Positions 1-10,502 of a stretch of 33,366 nucleotides of DNA are shown here, in pieces; position 1 is the first letter of the stretch; the number at the start of each line of letters is the position of its first letter. A program made the translations under genes and the position numbers. The notes under the pieces are model-generated. The model saw only the letters and a list, made by a program, of their open reading frames with translations. It made no database searches and was not told where the DNA came from. The DNA comes from Pseudomonas avellanae BPIC 631 (GTDB lineage Bacteria > Pseudomonadota > Gammaproteobacteria > Pseudomonadales > Pseudomonadaceae), in contig NZ_ATDK01000213.1 of NCBI RefSeq assembly GCF_000444135.1, forward strand, positions 1 through 33,366, written 5' to 3'.

Positions 1-53
1 TGGCCAAACTGGATCGTGATGCGTTCTTCAATGCTGAGTTCATGATATGACAT
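1..53 (-). CDS. IS30-family transposase, N-terminal fragment (cut by window edge)
   Basis: Reading the minus strand from the ATG at 53-51 gives 17 codons before the window ends: MSYHELSIEERITIQFG. This is the typical N-terminus of IS30-family transposases, which open with a short Ser/Tyr/His stretch followed by L-(S/T)-x-EER and lead into a helix-turn-helix. These enzymes carry a DDE catalytic domain and move the element by copy-out with a circular intermediate; that domain lies outside this window. Only the start is visible, so it is not known whether the gene is intact. The fragment is short, but the match to the family start is specific. Confidence 0.72.
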   Translation of the reverse strand, partial: MSYHELSIEERITIQFG

Positions 54-90
54 AGGTTCACCGTACCGGATTGGTCAGGTGTTGCGCTCA
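1..90 (-). mobile_element. IS30-like insertion sequence, terminal part
   Basis: The transposase start at 53 is followed outward by about 37 bases before sequence that looks like the native rsmI leader. The stretch ATTGGTCAGGTGTTGCGCTC (70-89) is a plausible terminal inverted repeat, since IS30 members have ends of 20-30 bp within about 60 bp of the transposase start. The boundary near 90 is inferred; the other end and the target duplication are outside the window. The element would lie between rsmI and whatever is to its left. In other pseudomonads that is the divergent lpoA gene, which is not seen here. Confidence 0.5.
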
Positions 91-157
91 GTTTTTGCCG
101 CCGCCCCTTTTTCGTCGCCATCCCTGATGCGCGAACCGTTGGCCCGGCCGCAGCCTG

Positions 158-163
158 TACAAT
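158..163 (+). promoter_or_regulatory. Possible -10 element for rsmI
   Basis: TACAAT at 158-163 matches a sigma-70 -10 hexamer in five of six positions and lies about 43 bases before the rsmI start. No good -35 box is found at 16-18 bases upstream, so this is a weak call. It lies just outside the presumed IS end, so the insertion may have left the native rsmI promoter in place. Confidence 0.3.
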
Positions 164-205
164 GCGTTCTTTCAAACATCAGCTTTAACATAAGAGGTCT
201 GCGTT

Positions 206-1075
206 TTGACTGTTCCGGTTGTTTCGAATTCCACTCCGGGCTCGCTTTATGTCGTTGCGACCCCCATCGGCAATCTGGACGATATGAGCGTGCGAGCGCT
301 GAAGGTATTGCGTGAAGTCGCATTGATAGCTGCGGAGGATACCCGTCACTCGGCGCGCCTGATGCAACACTTCGGCATATCGACTCCGCTGGCCGCCTGT
401 CACGAGCATAACGAACGCGATGAGGGTAGCCGGTTCATCACCCGTCTGCTGGCCGGAGACGACATCGCGCTGATTTCCGATGCGGGCACTCCGCTGATTT
501 CCGATCCCGGTTATCACCTGGTGCGTCAGGCACGTGCCGCGGGTGTGCCGGTTGTTCCGGTGCCGGGTGCATGTGCGTTGATTGCAGCGCTGTCCGCCGC
601 CGGGCTGCCTTCGGATCGATTTATCTTCGAGGGGTTTCTTCCCGCCAAGGCAGTGGGGCGCAGGGCAAAGCTTGAGTTGGTGAAAGAAGAGCCGCGCACG
701 CTGATCTATTACGAGGCGCCGCACCGCATCCTGGAATGCCTGCAGGACATGGAGCTGGTGTTCGGTGCGGGCCGCCATGCATTGCTGGCGCGTGAAATAA
801 CCAAAACTTTCGAAACCCTCAAGGGTCTGCCTTTGGGTGAGTTGCGGGCATTTGTAGAAGTCGACAGTAATCAGCAGCGTGGCGAGTGTGTGGTGCTGGT
901 GGCTGGCTGGACGCAGCCCGAAGACGAAGACGTTATTGGCGCTGAGGCGCGCCGGATTCTGGATCTGTTGCTTGAAGAGATGCCGCTCAAGCGTGCCGCA
1001 GCGCTGGCTGCCGAGATAACCGGGGTGCGCAAGAACCTGCTGTATCAGGTGGCGCTGGAGAAGCAGAAGGGCTGA
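206..1075 (+). CDS. rsmI: 16S rRNA (cytidine-1402-2'-O)-methyltransferase RsmI
   Basis: The protein is 289 aa, the usual length for RsmI. It begins near the N-terminus with YVVATPIGNLDDMS (15-28) and has the family block SDAGTPLISDPG (91-102), both part of the SAM-binding fold of the tetrapyrrole-methylase superfamily. RsmI adds the 2'-O-methyl group to C1402 in the decoding centre of 16S rRNA. The start is TTG at 206; taagagg at 191-197 is a well-placed ribosome site, and the protein then begins at the expected family N-terminus. The gene is transcribed alone ahead of rnpB. RsmH, which methylates the base of the same nucleotide, is encoded 1.2 kb downstream. Confidence 0.95.
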   Translation: MTVPVVSNSTPGSLYVVATPIGNLDDMSVRALKVLREVALIAAEDTRHSARLMQHFGISTPLAACHEHNERDEGSRFITRLLAGDDIALISDAGTPLISDPGYHLVRQARAAGVPVVPVPGACALIAALSAAGLPSDRFIFEGFLPAKAVGRRAKLELVKEEPRTLIYYEAPHRILECLQDMELVFGAGRHALLAREITKTFETLKGLPLGELRAFVEVDSNQQRGECVVLVAGWTQPEDEDVIGAEARRILDLLLEEMPLKRAAALAAEITGVRKNLLYQVALEKQKG

Positions 1076-1123
1076 GGAGTCGGTATTTCAAAGGCCCGGG
1101 CAGGCCTTGCACGCTATTAAAGC

Positions 1124-1152
1124 TTGTTCTTGATGGCGTGTGCCGCTAACCT
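1124..1152 (+). promoter_or_regulatory. Likely rnpB promoter
   Basis: TTGTTC (1124-1129) and TAACCT (1147-1152) are separated by 17 bases. A start 7-9 bases after the -10 falls at about 1159-1161, which is where the base-paired RNase P RNA begins. The hexamers are moderate matches; the geometry is the main support. Confidence 0.45.
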
Positions 1153-1160
1153 TGTCGGCG

Positions 1161-1516
1161 GAGAGTCGATTGGACAGTCGCTGCCTCTTGTTGTTCCGCA
1201 ACAAGGGGGGGAGGAAAGTCCGGGCTCCATAGGGCGGAGTGCCAGGTAACACCTGGGAGGCGCGAGCCTACGGAAAGTGCCACAGAAAATAACCGCCTAA
1301 GCACTTCGGTGCCGGTAAGGGTGAAAAGGTGCGGTAAGAGCGCACCGCACGTCTGGCAACAGTTCGTGGCAAGGTAAACCCCACTCGGAGCAAGACCAAA
1401 TAGGGTTCCTAGGCGTGGCCCGCGCTGGAACCGGGTAGGTTGCTAAAGACGTCCAGTGATGGCCGTCGTAGAGGAATGACTGTCCTCGACAGAACCCGGC
1501 TTACAGATCGACTCTC
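1161..1516 (+). ncRNA. rnpB: RNase P RNA, bacterial type A
   Basis: This is the catalytic RNA that trims the 5' leader from pre-tRNAs. The ends pair as helix P1: GAGAGTCGAT at 1161-1170 with ATCGACTCTC at 1507-1516. The conserved core is present: GAGGAAAGTCCGGGC at 1211-1225, ACAGAAAA at 1282-1289, GAGGAATGACTGTCC at 1471-1485, and the 3' block AGAACCCGGCTTACAG just before P1. A length near 356 nt is normal for type A. It lies between rsmI and mraZ, as I recall for other pseudomonads. The exact mature ends could differ by a few bases. Confidence 0.97.
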
Positions 1517-1526
1517 CACCTTTTTT
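1507..1526 (+). terminator. T-tract downstream of rnpB
   Basis: The 3' strand of helix P1 (1507-1516) is followed by CACC and six T residues (1521-1526). P1 plus the T-tract can act as an intrinsic terminator, which is a common arrangement for rnpB. The stem is long-range rather than a local hairpin, so the call is moderate. Confidence 0.5.
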
Positions 1527-1722
1527 CTACCTCTCGCTTCAAGCAGCAAAACCCTCTCGTAATACCAAAAAAATCTTAAACCTCATAAATCACATTAACT
1601 TTGAATCGCAACGATTTGAGTCGTGTGGGATTTATCCGTCAGAACCTTCCTGAAATTATCCTTTTGTACTCGATACCTCTCCTAAATCTCCGAAATGTAA
1701 GGGTTTTCCTTAAGACCGTGCC
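1527..1722 (+). other. AT-rich spacer between rnpB and the dcw promoter
   Basis: I see no gene here. The stretch is clearly AT-richer than its neighbours and has only a short imperfect inverted repeat (AATCG-CAA-CGATT, 1604-1616) with no T-tract. It may be an upstream activating region for the strong promoter that follows, but nothing in it shows that directly. Confidence 0.4.
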
Positions 1723-1752
1723 TTGACGGTGTGGTGGGCGCGTTCCTATAGT
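1723..1752 (+). promoter_or_regulatory. Promoter of the dcw cluster (Pmra)
   Basis: TTGACG at 1723-1728 and TATAGT at 1747-1752 are 18 bases apart, each with five of six consensus bases. It is the best sigma-70 promoter in the window. Transcription would begin near 1759, giving a leader of about 65 bases before mraZ. The start falls on the MraZ operator repeats. Confidence 0.8.
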
Positions 1753-1785
1753 GTGCGCAAGTGGCAGAAAGTGGCGCGAAGTGGG
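1751..1785 (+). promoter_or_regulatory. MraZ operator: GTGG repeats with 10-bp spacing
   Basis: Three near-identical 10-base units, aagtggcaga, aagtggcgcg and aagtgggttt, run in tandem with GTGG at 1761, 1771 and 1781; a weaker GTGTG at 1751 is in the same phase. Enterobacterial MraZ binds direct TGGGN repeats spaced by 5 bases, that is a 10-bp period, upstream of its own gene. The repeats cover the presumed transcription start, fitting autorepression of the whole cluster. The link to MraZ is by homology and position. Confidence 0.8.
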
Positions 1786-1825
1786 TTTTTTCAGCGCAAA
1801 AAGCTAATATTCGGAGAATGCGCCT

Positions 1826-2281
1826 GTGTTCCGTGGTGCCAATGCGATCAATCTCGATGCAAAGGGCCGTCTCGCTATGCCGAGTCGGTACCGTGACGAG
1901 TTGGATTCGCGTAGCGCCGGGCAAATGATCGTGACTATCGACGCTGTTGACCCATGCCTGTGTCTGTATCCGCTCTCCGAATGGGAGCTGATAGAAGCAA
2001 AACTGCGTGATCTGGCGACGTTCCGTGAAGAGAACCGTCGTCTGCAACGGCTGTTGATTGGTAATGCTGTCGATCTGGAACTGGACGGCAGTGGGCGTTT
2101 TCTGGTGCCGCCACGCCTGCGTGAATACGCAAGGCTGGATAAGCGCGTAATGCTGGTGGGCCAACTCAACAAGTTTCAACTGTGGGACGAGGACGCCTGG
2201 AATGCTCTTGCTGATGCTGACCTGGCTGCCATTCAAAAACCTGGCGCGATGCCCGACGAATTACGTGATCTGATCCTGTGA
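1826..2281 (+). CDS. mraZ: Transcriptional regulator MraZ
   Basis: The protein is 151 aa, standard for MraZ. It has the two AbrB-like half-repeats of the family, with DAKGR at 11-15 and DGSGR at 87-91, each followed by a proline-containing strand ([11 protein letters not shown] and [11 protein letters not shown]). MraZ forms a ring that binds direct repeats upstream of its own gene and represses the division and cell-wall operon. The start is GTG at 1826 with cggaga at 1812-1817 as ribosome site. It is the first gene of the cluster, directly behind the phased operator, and its stop overlaps the rsmH start by 4 bases. Confidence 0.95.
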   Translation: MFRGANAINLDAKGRLAMPSRYRDELDSRSAGQMIVTIDAVDPCLCLYPLSEWELIEAKLRDLATFREENRRLQRLLIGNAVDLELDGSGRFLVPPRLREYARLDKRVMLVGQLNKFQLWDEDAWNALADADLAAIQKPGAMPDELRDLIL

Positions 2282-3221
2282 CTATGAATAGCGGCTTTAC
2301 CCACATCACCGTGCTCCTCGAAGAAGCCGTGGAGGCTCTCGCGGTGCGCGCTGATGGCTGCTATCTGGACGGTACGTTTGGACGTGGCGGGCATAGCCGT
2401 CTCATATTGAACCATCTCGGCCCCGACGGTCGGCTACTGGGTTTCGACAAGGACCCCCAAGCGATTGCCACAGGGCAAGCGCTAGCGGCCGAAGACGGCC
2501 GCTTTGTCATTGTGCAGCGCAGCTTTGCCGAGTTGGGCTCGCAAGCTCAGGAGCTTGGCCTGGCGGGCAAGGTCAGCGGCATTTTGCTGGACCTGGGCGT
2601 ATCGTCGCCGCAGCTCGACGACCCCGAGCGCGGTTTCAGTTTCATGAATGACGGCCCTCTGGACATGCGCATGGACCCGACCCGCGGCGTCAGCGCTGCC
2701 GAGTTCATTGCCAACGCGCCCGCCGAAGAAATCGCCCGCGTGTTCAAGGAATACGGCGAGGAGCGTTTCGCCAAGCGCATGGCCAATGCCGTCGTTCAGC
2801 GCCGTGAAATCCAGCCTTTCGAGCGCACTGCCGATCTGGCTGAAGTCCTCAAGGTCGCCAACCCTGCCTGGGAAAAAGGCAAGAATCCTGCGACGCGTGC
2901 CTTTCAAGGCCTGCGTATTCACGTCAACAACGAACTGGGCGATCTGGAAGCCGGGCTTGAAGCGGCAATGGAGTCTCTGGAAATCGGTGGCCGTCTGGTC
3001 GTCATCAGTTTTCACTCGCTGGAAGACCGCATCGTCAAGCTGTTCATGCGCAAGCTCGCCAAAGGCGAAGCCGATAACATGCCGCGCAACCTGCCGATCC
3101 AGTACAAGGCGTTCGAGCCGAAAATCAAGATCCACGGCAAAGCTCAATTCGCATCGGATGTCGAAACCAAGGCCAACCCGCGCTCGCGCAGTGCTGTCAT
3201 GCGCGTAGCGGAGAAGCTCAG

Positions 3222-3225
<4 letters not shown>
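2278..3225 (+). CDS. rsmH: 16S rRNA (cytosine-1402-N4)-methyltransferase RsmH
   Basis: The protein is 315 aa and shows the RsmH/MraW signature: [10 protein letters not shown] at 31-40 (SAM-binding loop), FDKDP at 56-60 (acidic end of strand 2), [12 protein letters not shown] (about 104-115) and the later FHSLEDR motif. RsmH adds the N4-methyl group to C1402 of 16S rRNA, the same residue that RsmI methylates on its ribose. GTG at 2278 overlaps the mraZ stop as GTGA; an ATG two codons later (2284) is an alternative. The gene is cotranscribed with mraZ and ftsL. Confidence 0.96.
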
Positions 3226-5241
<2,016 letters not shown>

Positions 5242-5242
<1 letters not shown>

Positions 5243-6705
5243 TGGCCTTTAATCTCAGCAAGATTTTCGCTCATACCGACCGCGATCCCTTGATCCGCGA
5301 GTTGACACTCGACAGCCGCAACGTTCGTCCGGGTGATCTGTTTCTGGCTGTGCCGGGCATCAAGGTCGATGGTCGTGCGCACATCGCCGACGCGCTCAAG
5401 CGCGGCGCAGCAGCGGTGGCCTACGAAGTCGAAGGTGCAACGGTTCTGCCGATCACCGACGTGCCGCTGATTCCGGTCAAAGGGCTGGCAGCGCAGTTGT
5501 CCGACGTTGCCGGTCGCTTCTACGGCGACCCGAGCCGCAGCCTTAATCTGGTGGGCGTCACCGGCACCAACGGCAAGACCAGCGTCACTCAGCTGGTTGC
5601 CCAGGCGCTCGACGCGCTGGGTCAACGCTGCGGCATCGTCGGCACGCTCGGCACCGGCTTTTACGGCGCGCTGCAAAGCGGCCGTCATACCACTCCTGAC
5701 CCCATTGCCGTTCAGGCGACGCTGACCGACCTGAGAAAGGCGGGCGCACGCGCCGTGGCCATGGAAGTGTCGTCTCATGGTCTGGATCAGGGCCGCGCTA
5801 AAGCGCTGGCGTTCGACGTGGCGGTGCTGACCAATCTGTCCCGTGATCACCTGGATTATCACGGCACCATGGAAGCTTACGCGGCAGCCAAGGCCAAACT
5901 GTTTGCATGGCCGAATCTGAACTGCCGGGTGATCAACCTGGATGACGATTTCGGTCGCGAACTGGCTGGCCTCAAGCAAGAATCGCGGTTGATCACCTAC
6001 AGCCAGCTGGACAGCACGGCGTACCTGTACTGCCGCGATGCGAAATTCGATGACGATGGTGTGCGCGCCACATTGGTCACGCCTCAGGGCGAGCATTTCC
6101 TGCGCAGCAGCCTGCTGGGGCGTTTCAACCTGAGCAATGTGCTGGCAGCGGTCGGCGCATTGCTGGGGCTGGACTACGCACTGGACGAAATTCTCAAGGT
6201 ACTGCCCAAACTCGAAGGGCCGGTCGGCCGCATGCAGCGTCTGGGCGGCGCCGACAAGCCTCTGGTGGTCGTGGATTACGCGCACACCCCGGACGCCCTG
6301 GAAAAAGTGCTCGAAGCACTGCGTCCGCACGCCAAAGGCCGCCTGTTGTGCCTGTTCGGCTGCGGCGGTGATCGCGATCGCGGCAAACGTCCGTTGATGG
6401 CTGAAGTGGTTGAGCGATTGGCTGACGGCGTCTGGGTTACTGATGACAACCCGCGCTCCGAGGCACCGACCAACATTTTTGACGATATTCGTCCAGGTTT
6501 CGTAGCGGCCGACAAAGTGCGCTTCATCGAAGGTCGTGGCCAGGCCATTGCCGAGCTGATCGCCAGTGCAACTGCCTATGACGTGGTGGTGCTGGCGGGC
6601 AAAGGCCACGAGGACTACCAGGAAATCGACGGCAAGCGTCAGCCGTTTTCCGATCTGGAAGAAGCCGCCAAGGCACTTGCCGCATGGGGGCCAGCGAATG
6701 ATTAA
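5242..6705 (+). CDS. murE: UDP-MurNAc-L-Ala-D-Glu:meso-DAP ligase MurE
   Basis: From ATG 5242 the protein is 487 aa. It has the Mur ligase P-loop GTNGKT (108-113) and the DNPR motif (402-405), which marks ligases that add meso-diaminopimelate rather than lysine. MurE adds the third residue of the stem peptide in the cytoplasm. A strong ribosome site, aaaggaggg (5225-5233), favours ATG 5242 over the in-frame TTG one codon earlier; the A of ATG is shared with the ftsI stop TGA. Confidence 0.96.
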
Positions 6706-8068
6706 GCCGATGACATTCAACGAACTGACCGTACCGCTCGACGCGCGTCTGGTCGGCGGCGATTGCAGCTTTGACGGTGTGAGCACCGACAGCCGTGGCA
6801 TCGTGCCGGGGCAATTGTTCGTGGCCCTGACCGGTCCGCGCTTCGACGGCCATGAGTACCTCGACCAGGTCGCAGCCAAAGGTGCAGTCGGTGCCTTGGT
6901 CGAGCACGAAGTGGAGGGCGCTGCCTTGCCACAACTGGTGGTACTCGATACCCGTAAGGCGCTCGCGCAACTGGGTGCGATGAACCGCAACGGGTTTGTC
7001 GACAGGCCCGTCGCTGCCGTCACCGGGTCCAGCGGCAAGACCACTGTCAAGGAAATGCTCGCGAGCATTCTGCGCACGCGCGGCCCTGTATTGGCAACGC
7101 GCGGCAACCTGAACAACGAACTGGGCGTTCCGCTGACCCTGCTGGAACTGGCGCCGGAATACACTGCTGCCGTCATTGAACTGGGCGCTTCGCGGGTCGG
7201 CGAGATTGCCTACACCGTGAGCCTGACCAAGCCGCATGTGGTCATTATTACCAACGCCGGAACCGCCCATGTCGGCGAGTTTGGCGGCCCCGACCGAATC
7301 GTCGAGGCCAAGGGCGAGATTCTTGAAGGCGTCGAAGCCAGCGGCACGGCCGTGTTGAATCTGGAAGACAAGGCATTCCCGATCTGGCGCAAGCGCGCCG
7401 GTCACCGCAACATTCTGACCTTCGCGCTGGCTGATGCTGCGGCTGATTTCTATGCCAGCGAGCTGAGCCGTGATGCGCGAGGCTGCCCGAGCTTCACCAT
7501 GGACAGCCCGCTCGGCAACGCGCAGATCCAGTTGAATCTGTTGGGCACGCACAACGTGACCAACGCCTTGGCGGCTGCAGCTGCCGCCTGTGCTCTGGGC
7601 GTAAGCCTGGAAGGCATCGTTGCCGGCCTGAACAACGTGCAGCCGGTCAAAGGCCGTGCCGTCGCGCAAATCGCCAGCAATGGTGTGCGCGTCATTGATG
7701 ACACCTACAACGCCAACCCTGGGTCGATCAACGCCGCCGTCGACATCCTCACCGGTTTTACCGGCCGTACCGTGCTGGTGCTGGGCGATATCGGCGAGCT
7801 GGGCGAATGGGCCGAGCAGGGCCATCACGACGTGGGCGCCTATGCCGCTGGCAAGGTGTCTGCGCTGTATGCCGTCGGCCCACTCATGACACACGCCGTC
7901 AGTGCCTTCGGTGAACATGCCTACCACTTTGCCAGTCAGGCAGAGCTGATTGCGGCGCTGGGCGCCGAGCAAGACCCCAATACCACTTTACTGATCAAGG
8001 GCTCGCGTAGCGCTGCGATGGAAAACGTCGTGGCTGCCTTGTGCGGTTCTAGCCTGGAGAAACATTAA
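6698..8068 (+). CDS. murF: UDP-MurNAc-tripeptide:D-Ala-D-Ala ligase MurF
   Basis: The protein is 456 aa with the ATP-binding loop GSSGKTT at 110-116. MurF adds the D-Ala-D-Ala made by Ddl to give the pentapeptide precursor. The frame is open further upstream inside murE, but ATG 6698 (8-base overlap with murE) gives the normal N-terminus; ATG 6710 is a possible alternative. The stop at 8066-8068 overlaps the mraY start by one base. Confidence 0.95.
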
Positions 8069-9150
8069 TGCTGCTGCTGTTGGCCGAGTTCTTACAACAG
8101 TTCTACAAAGGCTTTGCGGTCTTTCAATACCTGTCTCTGCGCGGGATCCTTGGCGTGCTTACTGCGCTGACGTTGTCGCTGTGCCTGGGGCCGTGGATGA
8201 TCCGCACCCTGCAGATGCGTCAGATCGGTCAGTCGGTCCGTAACGATGGTCCCCAATCGCACTTGTCCAAGTCCGGTACGCCGACCATGGGCGGGGCGCT
8301 GATCCTCTCGTCCATCGGTATCAGCACCTTGCTCTGGGCCGATTTGAGCAACCGCTATGTCTGGGTTGTGTTGCTGGTGACCTTTCTGTTCGGTGCCATC
8401 GGCTGGGTCGATGACTACCGCAAGGTCATTGAAAAGAATTCCCGTGGTCTGCCGAGTCGCTGGAAGTATTTCTGGCAGTCGGTGTTCGGCCTTTGTGCGG
8501 CAATCTTCCTGTACACGACCGCGCCATCGGCGACCGAAACCACGCTGATCGTGCCGATGCTCAAGGATGTGCGCATTCCGCTCGGCATCGGCTTCATCGT
8601 GCTGACCTACTTTGTGATTGTCGGCTCCAGCAACGCAGTCAACCTGACTGATGGCCTGGACGGGCTGGCGATCATGCCGACGGTGATGGTCGGTGGTGCG
8701 CTGGGCATCTTTTGCTACCTGTCGGGTAACGTGAAATTCGCTGAATACCTGCTGATTCCCTATGTGCCGGGGGCAGGTGAGCTGATTGTCTTTTCGGGTG
8801 CGCTGATTGGTGCGGGGCTCGGGTTTCTCTGGTTCAACACCTATCCGGCTCAGGTGTTCATGGGCGACGTCGGTGCGCTGGCACTGGGCGCTGCGCTGGG
8901 CACCATGGCCGTGATCGTGCGTCAGGAAATGGTCCTGTTCATCATGGGCGGCGTGTTCGTGATGGAAACCCTTTCAGTGGTCATTCAGGTTGCGTCTTTC
9001 AAACTGACCGGTCGCCGCGTATTCCGCATGGCGCCGATCCATCACCACTTTGAACTCAAAGGCTGGCCCGAGCCACGCGTGATTGTCCGTTTCTGGATCA
9101 TCACTGTGATTCTGGTGCTCATCGGCCTTGCCACACTGAAACTGAGGTAA
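8068..9150 (+). CDS. mraY: Phospho-MurNAc-pentapeptide translocase MraY
   Basis: This is an integral membrane protein of 360 aa, the normal length, with about ten hydrophobic segments. Family motifs are visible: WVDDYRK near 113-119, [10 protein letters not shown] near 192-201, [11 protein letters not shown] near 265-275, and the cytoplasmic histidine loop IHHHFELKG near 323-331. MraY transfers phospho-MurNAc-pentapeptide to undecaprenyl phosphate to make lipid I. ATG 8068 shares its A with the murF stop TAA. Confidence 0.97.
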
Positions 9151-9155
9151 AACGA

Positions 9156-10502
9156 GTGTCCCTGATCGTTTCTGACCGCTTCCGCATTGTTGTGGGGCTT
9201 GGCAAGAGTGGCATGTCCCTGGTTCGCTTCCTGGCGAACCGGGGCGTGTCCTTTGCTGTGGCCGACACGCGGGAAAATCCTCCTGAGCTGGCGACCTTGC
9301 GTCGTGACTATCCTCAGGTGGAAGTGCGGTGTGGCGAGCTGGATGTGGACTTCCTCTGCCGTGCCGACGAGCTCTATGTAAGCCCTGGTCTGGCCTTGGC
9401 CACACCGGCCTTGCAGCAGGCGCATGCCCGCGGCGTCAAGCTGTCCGGCGACATCGAACTGTTCGCCCGTTATGCCAAGGCTCCGGTGATTGCGATTACC
9501 GGCTCCAACGCAAAAAGCACCATCACCACGCTGGTCGGCGAGATGGCCGCAGCAGCCGGCAAGCGTGTTGCTGTGGGCGGCAACCTGGGCACCCCGGCGC
9601 TGGACCTGCTCAGCGATGATGTCGAGCTATACGTAATGGAGCTGTCCAGTTTTCAGCTCGAAACCACCGATCAGCTCAATGCTGAAGTGGCGACCGTGCT
9701 GAACATCAGCGAAGACCACATGGACCGTTATTCCGGTCTGCCGGCCTATCACCTCGCCAAGCACCGGATTTTCCGTGGCGCGCGGCAAGTGGTGGTCAAT
9801 CGGCAAGACGCGCTGTCCCGTCCGTTGATCGGAGAAGGCCTGCCTTGCTGGACGTTCGGCCTCAACAAGCCCGACTTCCACGGCTTTGGTCTGCGTGAAG
9901 AGAACGGCGAAAAATTCCTGGCGTTCCAGTTCGACAACCTGATGCCGGTGAGCGAGCTGAAAGTTCGCGGCGCACACAATCAGGCCAACGCACTGGCAGC
10001 CCTGGCGCTGGGGAATGCCGTGGGCCTGCCGTTCGACGCCATGCTTGCCAGCCTGCGTGAGTTCACCGGCCTTGAACACCGCTGCCAATGGCTGCGTGAG
10101 CGCAATGGCGTGGATTACTACAACGATTCCAAGGCCACCAACGTTGGTGCTGCGCTGGCGGCTATCGAAGGCCTGGGTTCGGACATCGACGGCAAGCTGG
10201 TGTTGATCGCCGGTGGCGATGGCAAAGGTGCCGACTTCAGCGGCCTGCGTGCCCCCGTGGCGCAATATTGCCGCGCTGCGGTGTTGCTGGGTCGCGATGC
10301 CGAGCTGATTGCCCAGGCGCTGGGTGATGCCGTGCCGCTGATTCGTGTCGACACGGTACAGGCGGCTGCCGAGCGCAGCGCCGAGCTTGCTCAGCATGGC
10401 GATGCCGTGCTGCTTTCCCCTGCATGCGCCAGTCTGGACATGTTCAAGAATTATGAAGAGCGCGGACGTGTGTTCGCGCAGGCAGTGGAGTGCTTGTCAT
10501 GA
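9156..10502 (+). CDS. murD: UDP-MurNAc-L-Ala:D-Glu ligase MurD
   Basis: The protein is 448 aa with an N-terminal Rossmann-like domain (VVGLGKSGMS, 12-21), a central ATP-binding domain and the C-terminal ligase domain (YNDSKATN is visible near 323-330). MurD adds D-glutamate to UDP-MurNAc-L-alanine. The P-loop reads GSNAKST (116-122) instead of the common G-(T/S)-N-G-K-(S/T): the glycine before lysine is alanine. I recall the same in other pseudomonads, so it is probably functional. GTG start at 9156 with GAGG at 9143-9146; a 5-base gap from mraY. Confidence 0.95.
   Translation: MSLIVSDRFRIVVGLGKSGMSLVRFLANRGVSFAVADTRENPPELATLRRDYPQVEVRCGELDVDFLCRADELYVSPGLALATPALQQAHARGVKLSGDIELFARYAKAPVIAITGSNAKSTITTLVGEMAAAAGKRVAVGGNLGTPALDLLSDDVELYVMELSSFQLETTDQLNAEVATVLNISEDHMDRYSGLPAYHLAKHRIFRGARQVVVNRQDALSRPLIGEGLPCWTFGLNKPDFHGFGLREENGEKFLAFQFDNLMPVSELKVRGAHNQANALAALALGNAVGLPFDAMLASLREFTGLEHRCQWLRERNGVDYYNDSKATNVGAALAAIEGLGSDIDGKLVLIAGGDGKGADFSGLRAPVAQYCRAAVLLGRDAELIAQALGDAVPLIRVDTVQAAAERSAELAQHGDAVLLSPACASLDMFKNYEERGRVFAQAVECLS

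Noticed and set aside
79..315. Short plus-strand frame between the IS end and rsmI
   Set aside because: It starts in the presumed IS end and runs into rsmI in another frame; no ribosome site or homology is apparent.
1682..2236. Minus-strand frame opposite mraZ and its promoter
   Set aside because: It would run through the operator and the mraZ coding region; the product has no recognisable features.
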